Made by a program: the position numbers and the translations under genes
Source: Paenibacillus sp. SZ31
GTDB taxonomy: Bacteria; Bacillota; Bacilli; Paenibacillales; Paenibacillaceae
NCBI RefSeq assembly: GCF_012912005.1
Contig: NZ_JABBEA010000014.1
Coordinates: 1-64,000, forward strand
Direction of reading: 5' to 3'
DNA length: 64,000 bases
The notes under the pieces: generated by a model
What the model saw: the letters and a program-made list of their open reading frames with translations, nothing else
Told to the model about the DNA's origin: nothing
Database searches by the model: none
Shown: positions 52,133 to 61,236 of the stretch, one piece after another
How positions within the stretch are numbered: the first letter of the stretch is position 1
How the letters are laid out: every line of letters begins with the position of its first letter

Positions 52133-54145
52133 ATGATCAACTTCCAGGATAAAGTAAGTTTCATTTGGTCGATCGCAGAGATCTTGCGTGGACCGTATAA
52201 ACCAGAGGACTATGGTAAAATAGTCTTACCATTAGCAGTATTACGTCGATTTGACTGCGTATTAGAGAGCACCAAAGGGGAAGTATTAGCAAAGGCAGAG
52301 CAGTTTACTGGAATGAATGAAGATGCTCGTGAGCCGATTTTAAATCGTGTTTCAAAGCAAAACTTCCACAACACAAGTGAGTATGATTTTAACAAGTTAT
52401 TAACAGATTCTGATAACATTGCTGATAACTTACGTGACTATATAAATGGTTTCTCAAAAGTGGCTCGTGATATTATGGATCACTTTGACTTTGATCGCCA
52501 AATCGATAAACTTGATCAAAACAACTTATTATACTTAACGATTAAACGCTTTAGTGAAATTGACTTACATCCAGAAACAGTTTCAAACATTGAGATGGGT
52601 TATGTATTTGAGGAACTAATTCGTCGTTTCAACGAGAATGCAGAAGCAGGGGATCACTACACACCACGTGAAGTAATTCGTTTGATGACGCATTTATTGT
52701 TCTTACATGATGACGCGAGTGTTTTAACGAAGCCAGGCTTAACACAAACGTTATATGACTGTGCAGCTGGTACAGGTGGCATGGGTTCTGTGGCACAAGA
52801 GTATTTACTGAGTCAAAATCCAACAGCACACTTGGAGTTCTTTGGTCAGGAAATCAATCCTGAATCATATGCAATTTGTAAAGCAGATTTGCTTATAAAG
52901 GGAGAAGACGCACGCAATATCCGTTTAGGAAATACGTTGTCAAACGATCAATTTCCACGTGATAAATTCGATTACTTAATTTCAAATCCCCCTTATGGAG
53001 TGGACTGGAAATCATATGAGAAGTCAATTAAAGAAGAACATGAGAAACAAGGTTTCGACGGTCGCTTCGGTCCTGGTACGCCTCGTACAAGTGACGGGCA
53101 ACTATTATTTCTAATGCACTTATTATCAAAAATGAAGCCAGTCACAGCGGAAAACCCACAAGGCTCTCGTTTAGCGATTATTATGAACGGTTCACCATTA
53201 TTTACAGGTGATGCGGGATCTGGCGAAAGCGAAATTCGTAAATATGTTCTTGAGAATGATTTAGTAGAAGGTATTGTGGCGCTACCGAACGATTTGTTCT
53301 ACAACACAGGTATTGCAACGTACATTTGGATTTTAACGAACAATAAAGCACCTCTTCATAAAGGTAAAGTACGTTTAGTCAATGCCGTAGACTTCTCGAA
53401 AAAAATGAAAAAGTCGATGGGGAGTAAGCGTAACGAAATTACAGAAGAGCAAATAAGCGAGATTGTTTGTTTATACGGTGATGCACAGCCAAACGAGTAC
53501 GTGAAGATCTTTGATAATGAAGACTTCGGCTACGCAAAAATTACAGTAGAACGTCCATTACGTTTAAACTTCCAAGTAAATGAAGAGCGTCTTGCACATG
53601 TAGTAGAGGAAAAAGTCTTTGCGAACTTAGCAACATCGAAGAAAAAAGGCGACGCAGGTCACTTTGAAATTGAAGAAGGCAAAAAGCTGCAAACGCAAAT
53701 ATTATATGTTTTACGCACGTTAGAAAATGACAAAGTATATAAAAATCGTGACGAGTTCACGAAAGTAGTAAAAGATGCATTGAAGCAAGCTGGTATTACT
53801 ATCGGATCTCCATTGTTAAAAGCAATTTTAGCAGGGCTCTCTGAAAAGGATGAAACAGCAGATGTATGTATGAAAAATAAAACAGACATCGAGCCAGATA
53901 CGGATTTACGTGATACTGAAAACGTGCCATTGAAAGAAAATATTTATGACTACTTTGCTCGTGAAGTATTATCTCACGTACATGATGCATGGATTGACGA
54001 GACAAAAACAAAAATTGGCTACGAAATTCCATTCACTCGCCAGTTCTATAAATACACAGCACTACGCAGCTCAGCTGAAATTATGGACGAGATTCGTGCG
54101 TTAGAAGCGGAGCTTGCTGAGCAGTTGAAGAAGGTGATGGGATGA
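52133..54145 (+). CDS. hsdM: Type I restriction-modification, methyltransferase subunit HsdM
   Basis: A 670-residue N6-adenine methyltransferase subunit. It has an N-terminal helical HsdM_N domain (about 5-140), the AdoMet motif DCAAGTGGM starting at Asp209, and the catalytic NPPY at 285-288. The C-terminal about 200 residues are helical and charged and make it longer than the usual 500-residue HsdM. With HsdS it forms the M2S1 methylase that protects host DNA. AAGGAG lies 9 bases before ATG 52133. Codons are A+T-rich compared with the core genes. It overlaps hsdS by 4 bases (ATGA). Confidence 0.96.
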   Translation: MINFQDKVSFIWSIAEILRGPYKPEDYGKIVLPLAVLRRFDCVLESTKGEVLAKAEQFTGMNEDAREPILNRVSKQNFHNTSEYDFNKLLTDSDNIADNLRDYINGFSKVARDIMDHFDFDRQIDKLDQNNLLYLTIKRFSEIDLHPETVSNIEMGYVFEELIRRFNENAEAGDHYTPREVIRLMTHLLFLHDDASVLTKPGLTQTLYDCAAGTGGMGSVAQEYLLSQNPTAHLEFFGQEINPESYAICKADLLIKGEDARNIRLGNTLSNDQFPRDKFDYLISNPPYGVDWKSYEKSIKEEHEKQGFDGRFGPGTPRTSDGQLLFLMHLLSKMKPVTAENPQGSRLAIIMNGSPLFTGDAGSGESEIRKYVLENDLVEGIVALPNDLFYNTGIATYIWILTNNKAPLHKGKVRLVNAVDFSKKMKKSMGSKRNEITEEQISEIVCLYGDAQPNEYVKIFDNEDFGYAKITVERPLRLNFQVNEERLAHVVEEKVFANLATSKKKGDAGHFEIEEGKKLQTQILYVLRTLENDKVYKNRDEFTKVVKDALKQAGITIGSPLLKAILAGLSEKDETADVCMKNKTDIEPDTDLRDTENVPLKENIYDYFAREVLSHVHDAWIDETKTKIGYEIPFTRQFYKYTALRSSAEIMDEIRALEAELAEQLKKVMG

Positions 54146-55467
54146 GCAGAGAGTTAAATGATTCAGGAGTAGAATGGATAGGAATAGTACCAGCAAACTG
54201 GTCTGTAGAAAAAATCAAGTATACAACGTATGTTAAAGGTAGAATTGGTTGGCAAGGTTTAAAATCTGATGAATTTACCGATGAAGGACCTTATTTAGTT
54301 ACAGGAACGAATTTTATTGGAAAAGGAATTGATTGGGGGAGTTGTCATCATATTTCAAAGGAGAGATATCATGAAGCCCCACCTATTCAACTTAAAGAAG
54401 ATGATTTATTAATTACTAAAGATGGAACCATTGGTAAAATAGCTATTGTTAGAGATATGCCAGATAAAGCTATTTTAAATAGTGGCATTTTTGTAACGAG
54501 ATCAGCTAAATATGAAGTTGATTTTATGTACTGGATGCTTAATTCTCAAGTCTTCGATAAATATATTAAATTCTTTGAAACAGGTTCAACAATTAAACAT
54601 TTATATCAAGAAACATTTGAAAATTTTTCTTATCCTTTACCTACACGATTAGAGCAAAAAAAAATAAGTTTGTTTTTAAATCGTAAAATTAAACTAGTAG
54701 ATGAAGTTATTAAAAATAAGGAAAACATGATGACACTTTTGGAAAAACAACGCCAATCAATCATCACAGAAGCTGTTACAAAAGGTTTAAATCCGAATGT
54801 GAAAATGAAAGATTCAGGTATTGAGTGGATTGGTGAGATTCCTGAGCATTGGGAGATAAGTAAGTTAAAATATCATGCTGTAAGAATTGGAGACGGTTTA
54901 CACGGAACACCTGTATATGATGATCAAGGCGAGTACCATTTTATTAATGGGAATAATCTTGGTGATATATCTATTCGATTTAATGAAAAAACCAATAAAA
55001 TTAATAAGGCTGAATTTATATCACATGGTCAGAAAATAGGTGGAAATACAATTTTGGTTTCCTTGAATGGTACCATAGGCAACGTATCTATTTATAATAA
55101 TGAAAAAATCATGTTAAGTAAGAGTGCGGGATTTATTAATTTGAAAAATAATATTGAAACTTTATATGTTTACTATTGGTTGAAAAGTATACATGTAGAA
55201 AATTATTTTACTAAATCTTTTGCTGGCACTACGATTAAAAATCTATCCTTAGAGACTTTGAGAAATACTCCTATTTTAATTGTGCCTATTATTGAGCAAC
55301 AACAGATTGCTAAATATCTTGTAGATAAACTAAAGGAAAATGATTCCTTGCTCGAAAAAGTAAAGATCCAAATCGAAAAATTAAAAGAATACCGCCAGTC
55401 CCTTATCTACGAAGCAGTAACCGGCAAAATCGATGTAAGTGAAATGGAACTCCATGAAGTGAGGTGA
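54142..55467 (+). CDS. hsdS: Type I restriction-modification, specificity subunit HsdS
   Basis: A 441-residue DNA-recognition subunit with two target recognition domains. Each half opens with a similar block (DSGVEWIGIVPANWSVEKIK near residue 7; DSGIEWIGEIPEHWEISKLK near 230) and ends with a coiled-coil spacer (RQSIITEAVTKG; RQSLIYEAVTGK). This gives the circular repeat typical of full HsdS. The bipartite target cannot be predicted here. Overlaps of ATGA with hsdM and 6 bases to hsdR indicate one operon. Confidence 0.95.
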   Translation: MSRELNDSGVEWIGIVPANWSVEKIKYTTYVKGRIGWQGLKSDEFTDEGPYLVTGTNFIGKGIDWGSCHHISKERYHEAPPIQLKEDDLLITKDGTIGKIAIVRDMPDKAILNSGIFVTRSAKYEVDFMYWMLNSQVFDKYIKFFETGSTIKHLYQETFENFSYPLPTRLEQKKISLFLNRKIKLVDEVIKNKENMMTLLEKQRQSIITEAVTKGLNPNVKMKDSGIEWIGEIPEHWEISKLKYHAVRIGDGLHGTPVYDDQGEYHFINGNNLGDISIRFNEKTNKINKAEFISHGQKIGGNTILVSLNGTIGNVSIYNNEKIMLSKSAGFINLKNNIETLYVYYWLKSIHVENYFTKSFAGTTIKNLSLETLRNTPILIVPIIEQQQIAKYLVDKLKENDSLLEKVKIQIEKLKEYRQSLIYEAVTGKIDVSEMELHEVR

Positions 55468-55473
55468 GTTTTG

Positions 55474-58464
55474 ATGGCTGTGGATACTTCAGAAAAAGGT
55501 TTTGAAACGAATATTGAAATAGCATTAATTGCGAATGGCTATAAAAAGCGTGTGTTAGAAGGAGAAGGGAGTGCTGCTTTTAAGCAGCATGCTATCGACG
55601 TAGAAGAGCTATTTGCTTTTTTGGAGGATACGCAGGAAAAACGTATGCGTACGCTAGAGAAATCGTATGGTCCTTCTTATAAAGAAGAAGTTTTAAAACG
55701 TATTAAAGACCAGCTACATCGTCAAGGTTTGGTCGAATGCCTACGTAAAGGGATTAAAGACCGTGGTGTGACATTACAGCTTGCGTATAATAAGCCACCT
55801 ACGGCTATGAATAAAACATTAAATGAGCAGTATGGGAAAAACCGCTTTAACGTTGCTCGCCAAGTGTATTACAGTGATAAGCATAGCAATAGCTTAGATA
55901 TGGTGCTATTTTTAAACGGTTTGCCCCTTGTTGTAATGGAGCTAAAAAATCCATTAACAAATCAAACAGTTGAACATGCGATGAAACAGTTGAAGACTGA
56001 CCGTGATCCACGTGAGCAACTGTTTAAGTTTAATGAGCGTGTTGCCGTTTATTTTGCTGTTGACCCAGATGAAGTATTTATGACGACAAAGCTTGATAAA
56101 GACAAAACATACTTCTTACCATTTAACAAAGGCAATAACGGTGGGAAGGGTAATCCGTTAAGTTACGGTGACAATTATCGTACACATTATTTATGGGAAG
56201 AAATTTTAACCCCGAATAGCTTACTCGACATATTATATCGCTTCATCTTTATTAAGAAGGACGACATTAAAGATTCAAACGGTGAAACGATTGGTGAGCG
56301 TCAAATGCTCATTTTTCCTCGTTTCCATCAACTAGATGTTGTACGTGAGTTAGAAGCAGATGTTGAACAAAAGCTTGTCGGTCATAATTATTTAATTCAG
56401 CACTCTGCGGGATCGGGCAAGACGAACTCAATTTCGTGGCTTGCACACCGTTTAGCGAAGCTACATAACGAGGACAATGAATCAATTTTTAGTAGTGTAA
56501 TCGTTATTACCGATCGCCGAGTGCTCGATAAGCAATTGCAAGATGCGGTGTATCAGTTGGAACATAAAGCAGGGATGGTAGAGCCGATTGATAAAGATTC
56601 AGAACAATTAGTACGTGCTATTAATAATGAGACTCGTATTATTATAACGACGCTTCAAAAGTTCCCGTTTATTTTAGAAAAAGTAGCGGGCTTAGAGCGT
56701 AAAAAGTATGCGGTCATTATTGATGAGGCACACTCATCCCAAGGCGGTAAAGCTTCAACTGCGTTAACGAATGTGTTATCGGATAAAACGTTAGAAGCAG
56801 CTTATGAGGAAGACCGTATTGCGGAAGAGAACTTAGATGACGTGGACGAGAAAATCGTTGAAGCAATCATGAAAAGTGGTAAGCAAGATAACGTATCTTT
56901 CTTTGCATTTACGGCGACACCAAAGCCGAAGACATTAGAGAAATTTGGTACAGTTGGTGTAGATGGTAAGCCAGTAGCATTCCATGAGTACACAATGCGA
57001 CAAGCAATTGAAGAAGGTTTTATTTTAGATGTGCTTGAAAACTATACGACCTATAAAACATTCTGGAAAATTGCAAAAACAGTAGACGATGACCCAGAGG
57101 TATCACAAAAACAAGCAACGAAAAAGTTAGCGCAATACGTATCACTACATCCGCATAGCATCGCACAAAAAACAGAAATTATTATCGAGCATTATCGTAA
57201 TTTTGTACAGCGCAAAATTGGCGGTCGTGCAAAGGCAATGGTTGTAACAGCTAGCCGTTTACATGCAGTACGTTACAAATTGGCTTTCGATAAGTACATT
57301 AATGAAATGAACTACAATGATTTAAAAACAGTAGTCGCTTTCTCAGGTACGGTGAAAGATAGCGAGATTAATTATACCGAGCCAGAAATGAATCAGTTCT
57401 CTGAAAAAGAGTTACCTGAAAAATTCAACTCTGACGAATACAAAGTGCTACTTGTTGCGGAAAAATATCAAACTGGATTTGATGAACCACTGTTGCACAC
57501 AATGTATGTAGACAAGCCATTAAGCGGTATTAAGGCGGTGCAAACACTATCTCGTTTAAATCGTACATGCCCTGGTAAAGACGATACATTCGTATTGGAT
57601 TTTGTAAATGATCCAGAAGAAATGAAGGCATCTTTCCAGCCTTATTATGAATCGACAAGTCTATCAGAAATTACTGATCCAAATATCCTTTATGATATGC
57701 AGGCCGAGCTAGAGCTATATCAAGTGTTTACGGAAGAAGAAGTGCAAAGGGTGAATGAGCTTGAGGTAATAGGCGGTGCGAAGAAGTCTTCTAAGGCTCA
57801 AGCCGAGTTGAATGCGGTCCTCGATAAAGGTGTAGAGCGTTTTAAAAAGCTTTCGGTAGAAGAACAATTTACATTTAAACAAGCGGCTACGAAATTTACA
57901 CGTACGTATGGCTTTATATTGCAAGTTGTAACATTTATCGATCTAGGTTTGCACAAGGAATATATTTATTTAACGTACTTTTTACGTAAATTACCACGTG
58001 GTCAAGGAGACAAAGACGTTTATTTGGCTGATGATGTAGCACTTGAATATTATCGTAATCAGAAAATGTTTGAAGGTAGCATTGTGCTTGAGAAAATAGG
58101 TGGCTACGACCTAGATCCTCAGAAACATGGTTCTAGTGGTGCAGCTGAGGATGAAATAGTTCGTTTATCGAGCGTGTTAGATAAGTTAAATGAGCGCTTC
58201 GGTACACAATTCACAGAAACGGATTTCCTTTCTCGCGAGCAAGTAAAAGAAGACATCTTAAATGATGAGGACCTTCGCCGAAGAGCAAAAAACAATACAA
58301 AAGAAAATTTTAAATTTGCCTTTGAAAAATCCTTTATGAATTTTGTTATTGACCGTATGAGCAGTAATCAAGAGTTTTTTATGAAGATATTGGAAAATAA
58401 TGAATTCAAAACTGTGATTATGGAAGATATGATGAATGAAGTTTATATGGAAGTAAACGGTTGA
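55474..58464 (+). CDS. hsdR: Type I restriction-modification, endonuclease/translocase subunit HsdR
   Basis: A 996-residue subunit that cuts unmodified DNA after translocation. The N-terminal PD-(D/E)xK nuclease is seen as Asp142 (DMVLFLNG) and Glu156-x-Lys158 (VMELKNP). The superfamily 2 motor has Walker A SAGSGKT (311-317), DEAH at 417-420, SAT-like FTATPKPK, and a motif VI-like QTLSRLNRTCPG. All key residues are present, so it looks active. ATG 55474 has GAGGTGAG upstream; the adjoining TTG 55471 is less likely. A terminator-like region follows at 58794. Confidence 0.95.
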   Translation: MAVDTSEKGFETNIEIALIANGYKKRVLEGEGSAAFKQHAIDVEELFAFLEDTQEKRMRTLEKSYGPSYKEEVLKRIKDQLHRQGLVECLRKGIKDRGVTLQLAYNKPPTAMNKTLNEQYGKNRFNVARQVYYSDKHSNSLDMVLFLNGLPLVVMELKNPLTNQTVEHAMKQLKTDRDPREQLFKFNERVAVYFAVDPDEVFMTTKLDKDKTYFLPFNKGNNGGKGNPLSYGDNYRTHYLWEEILTPNSLLDILYRFIFIKKDDIKDSNGETIGERQMLIFPRFHQLDVVRELEADVEQKLVGHNYLIQHSAGSGKTNSISWLAHRLAKLHNEDNESIFSSVIVITDRRVLDKQLQDAVYQLEHKAGMVEPIDKDSEQLVRAINNETRIIITTLQKFPFILEKVAGLERKKYAVIIDEAHSSQGGKASTALTNVLSDKTLEAAYEEDRIAEENLDDVDEKIVEAIMKSGKQDNVSFFAFTATPKPKTLEKFGTVGVDGKPVAFHEYTMRQAIEEGFILDVLENYTTYKTFWKIAKTVDDDPEVSQKQATKKLAQYVSLHPHSIAQKTEIIIEHYRNFVQRKIGGRAKAMVVTASRLHAVRYKLAFDKYINEMNYNDLKTVVAFSGTVKDSEINYTEPEMNQFSEKELPEKFNSDEYKVLLVAEKYQTGFDEPLLHTMYVDKPLSGIKAVQTLSRLNRTCPGKDDTFVLDFVNDPEEMKASFQPYYESTSLSEITDPNILYDMQAELELYQVFTEEEVQRVNELEVIGGAKKSSKAQAELNAVLDKGVERFKKLSVEEQFTFKQAATKFTRTYGFILQVVTFIDLGLHKEYIYLTYFLRKLPRGQGDKDVYLADDVALEYYRNQKMFEGSIVLEKIGGYDLDPQKHGSSGAAEDEIVRLSSVLDKLNERFGTQFTETDFLSREQVKEDILNDEDLRRRAKNNTKENFKFAFEKSFMNFVIDRMSSNQEFFMKILENNEFKTVIMEDMMNEVYMEVNG

Positions 58465-58793
58465 TGAAATCATCCATTTAAGGACACTTAACTAGGTGGA
58501 AAAAAATAAAAGAGTTACTTTTACGGTTTTCTCAAATAAGATATAATGCAATTATTGACTTACGGAAAATAATTTATTTAATTCTAGTATTTAACTTTTA
58601 TAAACACTTATGTTTTTTTTACAGATATATCTTGAGGGGTTACTACTCATATCGGAAACTCTTAAGATACCCTCTTTGGAAAAGCTATATTGCGGTCGTA
58701 AATCAATCGCATTCGTATGTTGATCTGCAAAATATCACTATATTTAGGATGTTGCTACGTTCGGTTCAAAGACGAAGGGAGTTTCTTTTGAAG

Positions 58794-58874
58794 GAGGAGG
58801 TTGCACTCTACCTCCTCGAGTTATCTAAACATTAACTGTCGGCGAATTGTGGTTTTGATTAGCCACGGTTCGCC
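58794..58874 (+). other. Two hairpins downstream of hsdR, one masking a Shine-Dalgarno-like sequence
   Basis: GAGGAGGT (58794-58801) pairs with ACCTCCTC (58810-58817), burying the perfect ribosome-binding string AAGGAGGAGG. GGCGAATTGTGGT (58841-58853) pairs with GCCACGGTTCGCC (58862-58874) over 13 bp with G:T pairs. With the terminator at 58894 they make a compact structured unit of about 130 bases, possibly a small RNA. Confidence 0.35.
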
Positions 58875-58893
58875 TCCATCAGTAGTATCAGTG

Positions 58894-58922
58894 AGACCGC
58901 CTATTTAGGCGGTCTTTCTTTG
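58894..58922 (+). terminator. Terminator after the hsdR region
   Basis: Perfect 8-bp stem AGACCGCC/GGCGGTCT (58894-58901 with 58908-58915) followed by TTCTTTG. Confidence 0.8.
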
Positions 58923-59450
58923 TAATATGCATGTGCTTACAAAAGTTTTATTTATAGGGATATTTAGAGATAAATTCTACGAGCTATTTGATACGTTAGT
59001 GGCGATCTGCAAAAATGGTTGACGAACAATGATTTGCTGCATAATACAACATTGAATTGATTTTTTTAAATTACCCAGCAGGTTTATTGTTGCAAAAAAA
59101 ATTATGAATAACTTAACAGAAAAACAAGCTAATCAGAATTATGATATTAGCCTGTAAAAGAGCTGATCAAATTAATTTTTATGCTTAGACCGTATAAGAT
59201 ATGTAGTTATATGAACTCAGGAACTCAAATTTTCAATTGTAGAATTAGACACATTTCTTAATTTTATTTTGTGCTCCAGCAATCTTTGGGATATGATAAG
59301 AAAAGAGACTTTCCATTTTGATAACAATTATCTCGTAAAGAAATGCTGTTTCGGATTGCTCGTATTAGCAGTAATTCATGTTAAGCATGAGAAATGTAAC
59401 AGGTTCTTGGACATGCAACTAACAATCTAGTAATGGCTATGGAGGAGTAA

Positions 59451-60353
59451 ATGATAAAATTAAATTATTACATAGAGATTGCATTCTATAAGTGGTTAGT
59501 AAATAAAAAAGCTAATATAAATATTTTTGAAAACGAGCAAGAGACAGATATATGGATTGAAAAATATTTATACGAAAATACCAAAAAATGGGGAATTAGG
59601 TTATTTTTAAAGTTATTTCAGGATTATACCTTGTATGAGTTTAGGGATTTTGAGGAGTTGGATTTAGGAAAACAATTTCGAATTTTTTGCTCAGGTGAGT
59701 CATCTTTAAGATATGTAATTCCTGAGAGCATTGACAAGCAAGTTCGTCTACAGCCTTGCTTAAGTGGGTTTGTGAATTATTTAAAAGAAGTGGGTGTTTA
59801 CCAGCAAATAAATACTACTTTATTAGATATTGCGGCAACTGCTTATAAAGAAAATTTAAGTTTAGAATGGTGGTTCAAACAATCAGTTAGTTTTGCCAGC
59901 GAGGATATAGCTAGAGAATTGGATAAATATCAAGGTAATACATTGACATACAGTTTGTTCCAAGATTATGTTTTATGGATACAAAATAAGAAAAATAGAT
60001 ATGACTATTTAATAGGTGAAGTACATAGCTTCAGTTTTAATGACAGAAGAAATAACCTTAAAAATATGGTGTCTACAGATAGAATTGAAAATTTTATATG
60101 GAATAATGACAACACTGTGTTCCATTCATACAAAGAAGTATTGGGGAAAGACCATATTTTATTAGAATTTATGCATTACTTAGAGCATTCGAAACTAGAT
60201 ATTAATAACAATATAGCACTGCCTCTTCTATTAAAACGTGTTGAGAGTTTTTGTCATGAATATGGTAAAGAACACAAAAAAGTTTTAATGAATTTCGCTA
60301 AAAATTTTAAGAAAAAAGAAGGTTTTATCTCGCGTATTTCAATTGTTTTATAA
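59451..60353 (+). CDS. Unknown island protein, first gene of a three-gene cassette
   Basis: A 300-residue protein I do not recognise. It is rich in Lys, Asn, Phe, Trp and Tyr, has no signal peptide or clear membrane helix and looks mainly helical. The start is well supported: GGAGGAG lies about 5 bases before ATG 59451. The frame ends in a basic stretch (KNFKKKEGFISRISIVL), and the next frame begins 11 bases before this stop without its own ribosome binding site. The six-A run at 60312-60317 could be the site of a frameshift that joins the two. A+T content is much higher than in the core genes. The location beside a restriction system suggests a defence role (inference). Confidence 0.65.
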   Translation: MIKLNYYIEIAFYKWLVNKKANINIFENEQETDIWIEKYLYENTKKWGIRLFLKLFQDYTLYEFRDFEELDLGKQFRIFCSGESSLRYVIPESIDKQVRLQPCLSGFVNYLKEVGVYQQINTTLLDIAATAYKENLSLEWWFKQSVSFASEDIARELDKYQGNTLTYSLFQDYVLWIQNKKNRYDYLIGEVHSFSFNDRRNNLKNMVSTDRIENFIWNNDNTVFHSYKEVLGKDHILLEFMHYLEHSKLDINNNIALPLLLKRVESFCHEYGKEHKKVLMNFAKNFKKKEGFISRISIVL

Positions 60354-60858
60354 AGAGCAAGGAAAAAACTTCTCGATTGAACGATTGCATGTTCCTAAGT
60401 TACATGGAATATTGTTGTTTCCAAGGTATAGTAAAATGTCGCGTTTTTTGGATGAGTATTTAGAAGATATTCATCATATGACAGGTGATACTATGGACAT
60501 CTATTACACTGAAGATGATATTAAGAATAATTCCTCGTGCTATCAAAAAGTTAAAAAACTAGTTTACATGAACGGTAGTAACACTAAGTTCCCGGCATTG
60601 CTTGTATGGGAGAGATTTGGTGGAGATGTTAAAATTATTGTTTTAAAAGGTTTGACTCACCAAGAAATATTCGATGTGATTGAATTTTTGAAAAATGAGA
60701 TCCATAAAAAATCTATCCCTGACGGCTTACAATCAACAAATGATTTCATTGACGGTATATTGAAAAGTAAGGGGGCTGGGAAAAAAACTATATATGAAAT
60801 TCGTGATAGTCAGATTGGGTCTGTTGGGGATAATTCTTCATCGACTAACTCGTTTTAA
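60343..60858 (+). CDS. Unknown island protein ending in a YEIxxSQIGxVGDNS motif
   Basis: A 171-residue frame opened by TTG 60343, overlapping the previous gene by 11 bases and lacking a Shine-Dalgarno. It may be translated by coupling or be the +1-frame continuation of the 59451 gene. The body (about 1-135) alternates strands and helices (FPALLVWERFGGDVKIIVL, then LTHQEIFDVIEFLKNEI), a small alpha/beta fold I cannot name. A flexible linker leads to YEIRDSQIGSVGDNSSS at about 149-165. The same motif opens the next protein. It resembles the Q-I-G core of RHIM-type amyloid motifs; that likeness is an inference. Confidence 0.6.
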   Translation: MFYKEQGKNFSIERLHVPKLHGILLFPRYSKMSRFLDEYLEDIHHMTGDTMDIYYTEDDIKNNSSCYQKVKKLVYMNGSNTKFPALLVWERFGGDVKIIVLKGLTHQEIFDVIEFLKNEIHKKSIPDGLQSTNDFIDGILKSKGAGKKTIYEIRDSQIGSVGDNSSSTNSF

Positions 60859-60885
60859 TTTTAAGATAATAAAGGAGGGACAGTG

Positions 60886-61236
60886 ATGGGGAAGTATGAA
60901 ATAAATAACAGCCAAATTGGATTGGTTGGGGACAATTCAAGATCAGATAATAACAATTACATAATGAATGTAAACGTTAGTGAGGATGAGCTAAATCAAA
61001 TCGTTAAAGAACTCAATGATATTGAAGAAAAATTATTAAATACATTGGATAGGGATGGAAGACAGGAAAGGTTACTTATTGATATTCAAGAAATTAAAAT
61101 GATATCAAAACAAGGTAATTCTAAATTAGTTTTAGAGAAGATAAGGTCTAGAGCCTCTCAACTTTTCTATGATTTCTCTACTGGTGTAGGTTCTGGTATT
61201 GTCGCTAGTATGATTTATTCAATATTGAATCGTTAA
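60886..61236 (+). CDS. Unknown island protein: SQIG motif, charged helix, C-terminal hydrophobic helix
   Basis: A 116-residue protein. The N-terminus carries YEINNSQIGLVGDNSRS (residues about 4-20), nearly identical to the C-terminal motif of the preceding protein. Residues about 28-95 are charged and helix-forming, probably a coiled coil (ELNQIVKELNDIEEKLLN). The C-terminus FSTGVGSGIVASMIYSIL is a glycine-containing hydrophobic helix that could enter a membrane. AAAGGAGG lies 7 bases before ATG 60886; GTG 60883 is possible. The stop overlaps the right island repeat by two bases. A membrane-acting effector triggered through the shared motif is a hypothesis. Confidence 0.7.
   Translation: MGKYEINNSQIGLVGDNSRSDNNNYIMNVNVSEDELNQIVKELNDIEEKLLNTLDRDGRQERLLIDIQEIKMISKQGNSKLVLEKIRSRASQLFYDFSTGVGSGIVASMIYSILNR

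Larger units (their letters stand above)
58465..59450 (+). other. AT-rich island gap between hsdR and the unknown cassette
   Basis: Nearly 1 kb without a convincing gene. A 67-codon frame (58632-58835, TTG start) is basic and has no clear ribosome binding site or relative. Hairpins cluster at 58794-58922. From 58923 to 59450 the DNA is very A+T-rich with several TATAAT-like strings and is probably the promoter region of the gene at 59451; no single promoter stands out. Confidence 0.4.

Noticed and set aside
58632..58835. 67-codon frame downstream of hsdR
   Set aside because: TTG start, no clear ribosome binding site, and its 3' part is the SD-masking hairpin; kept only as a possible small RNA region.
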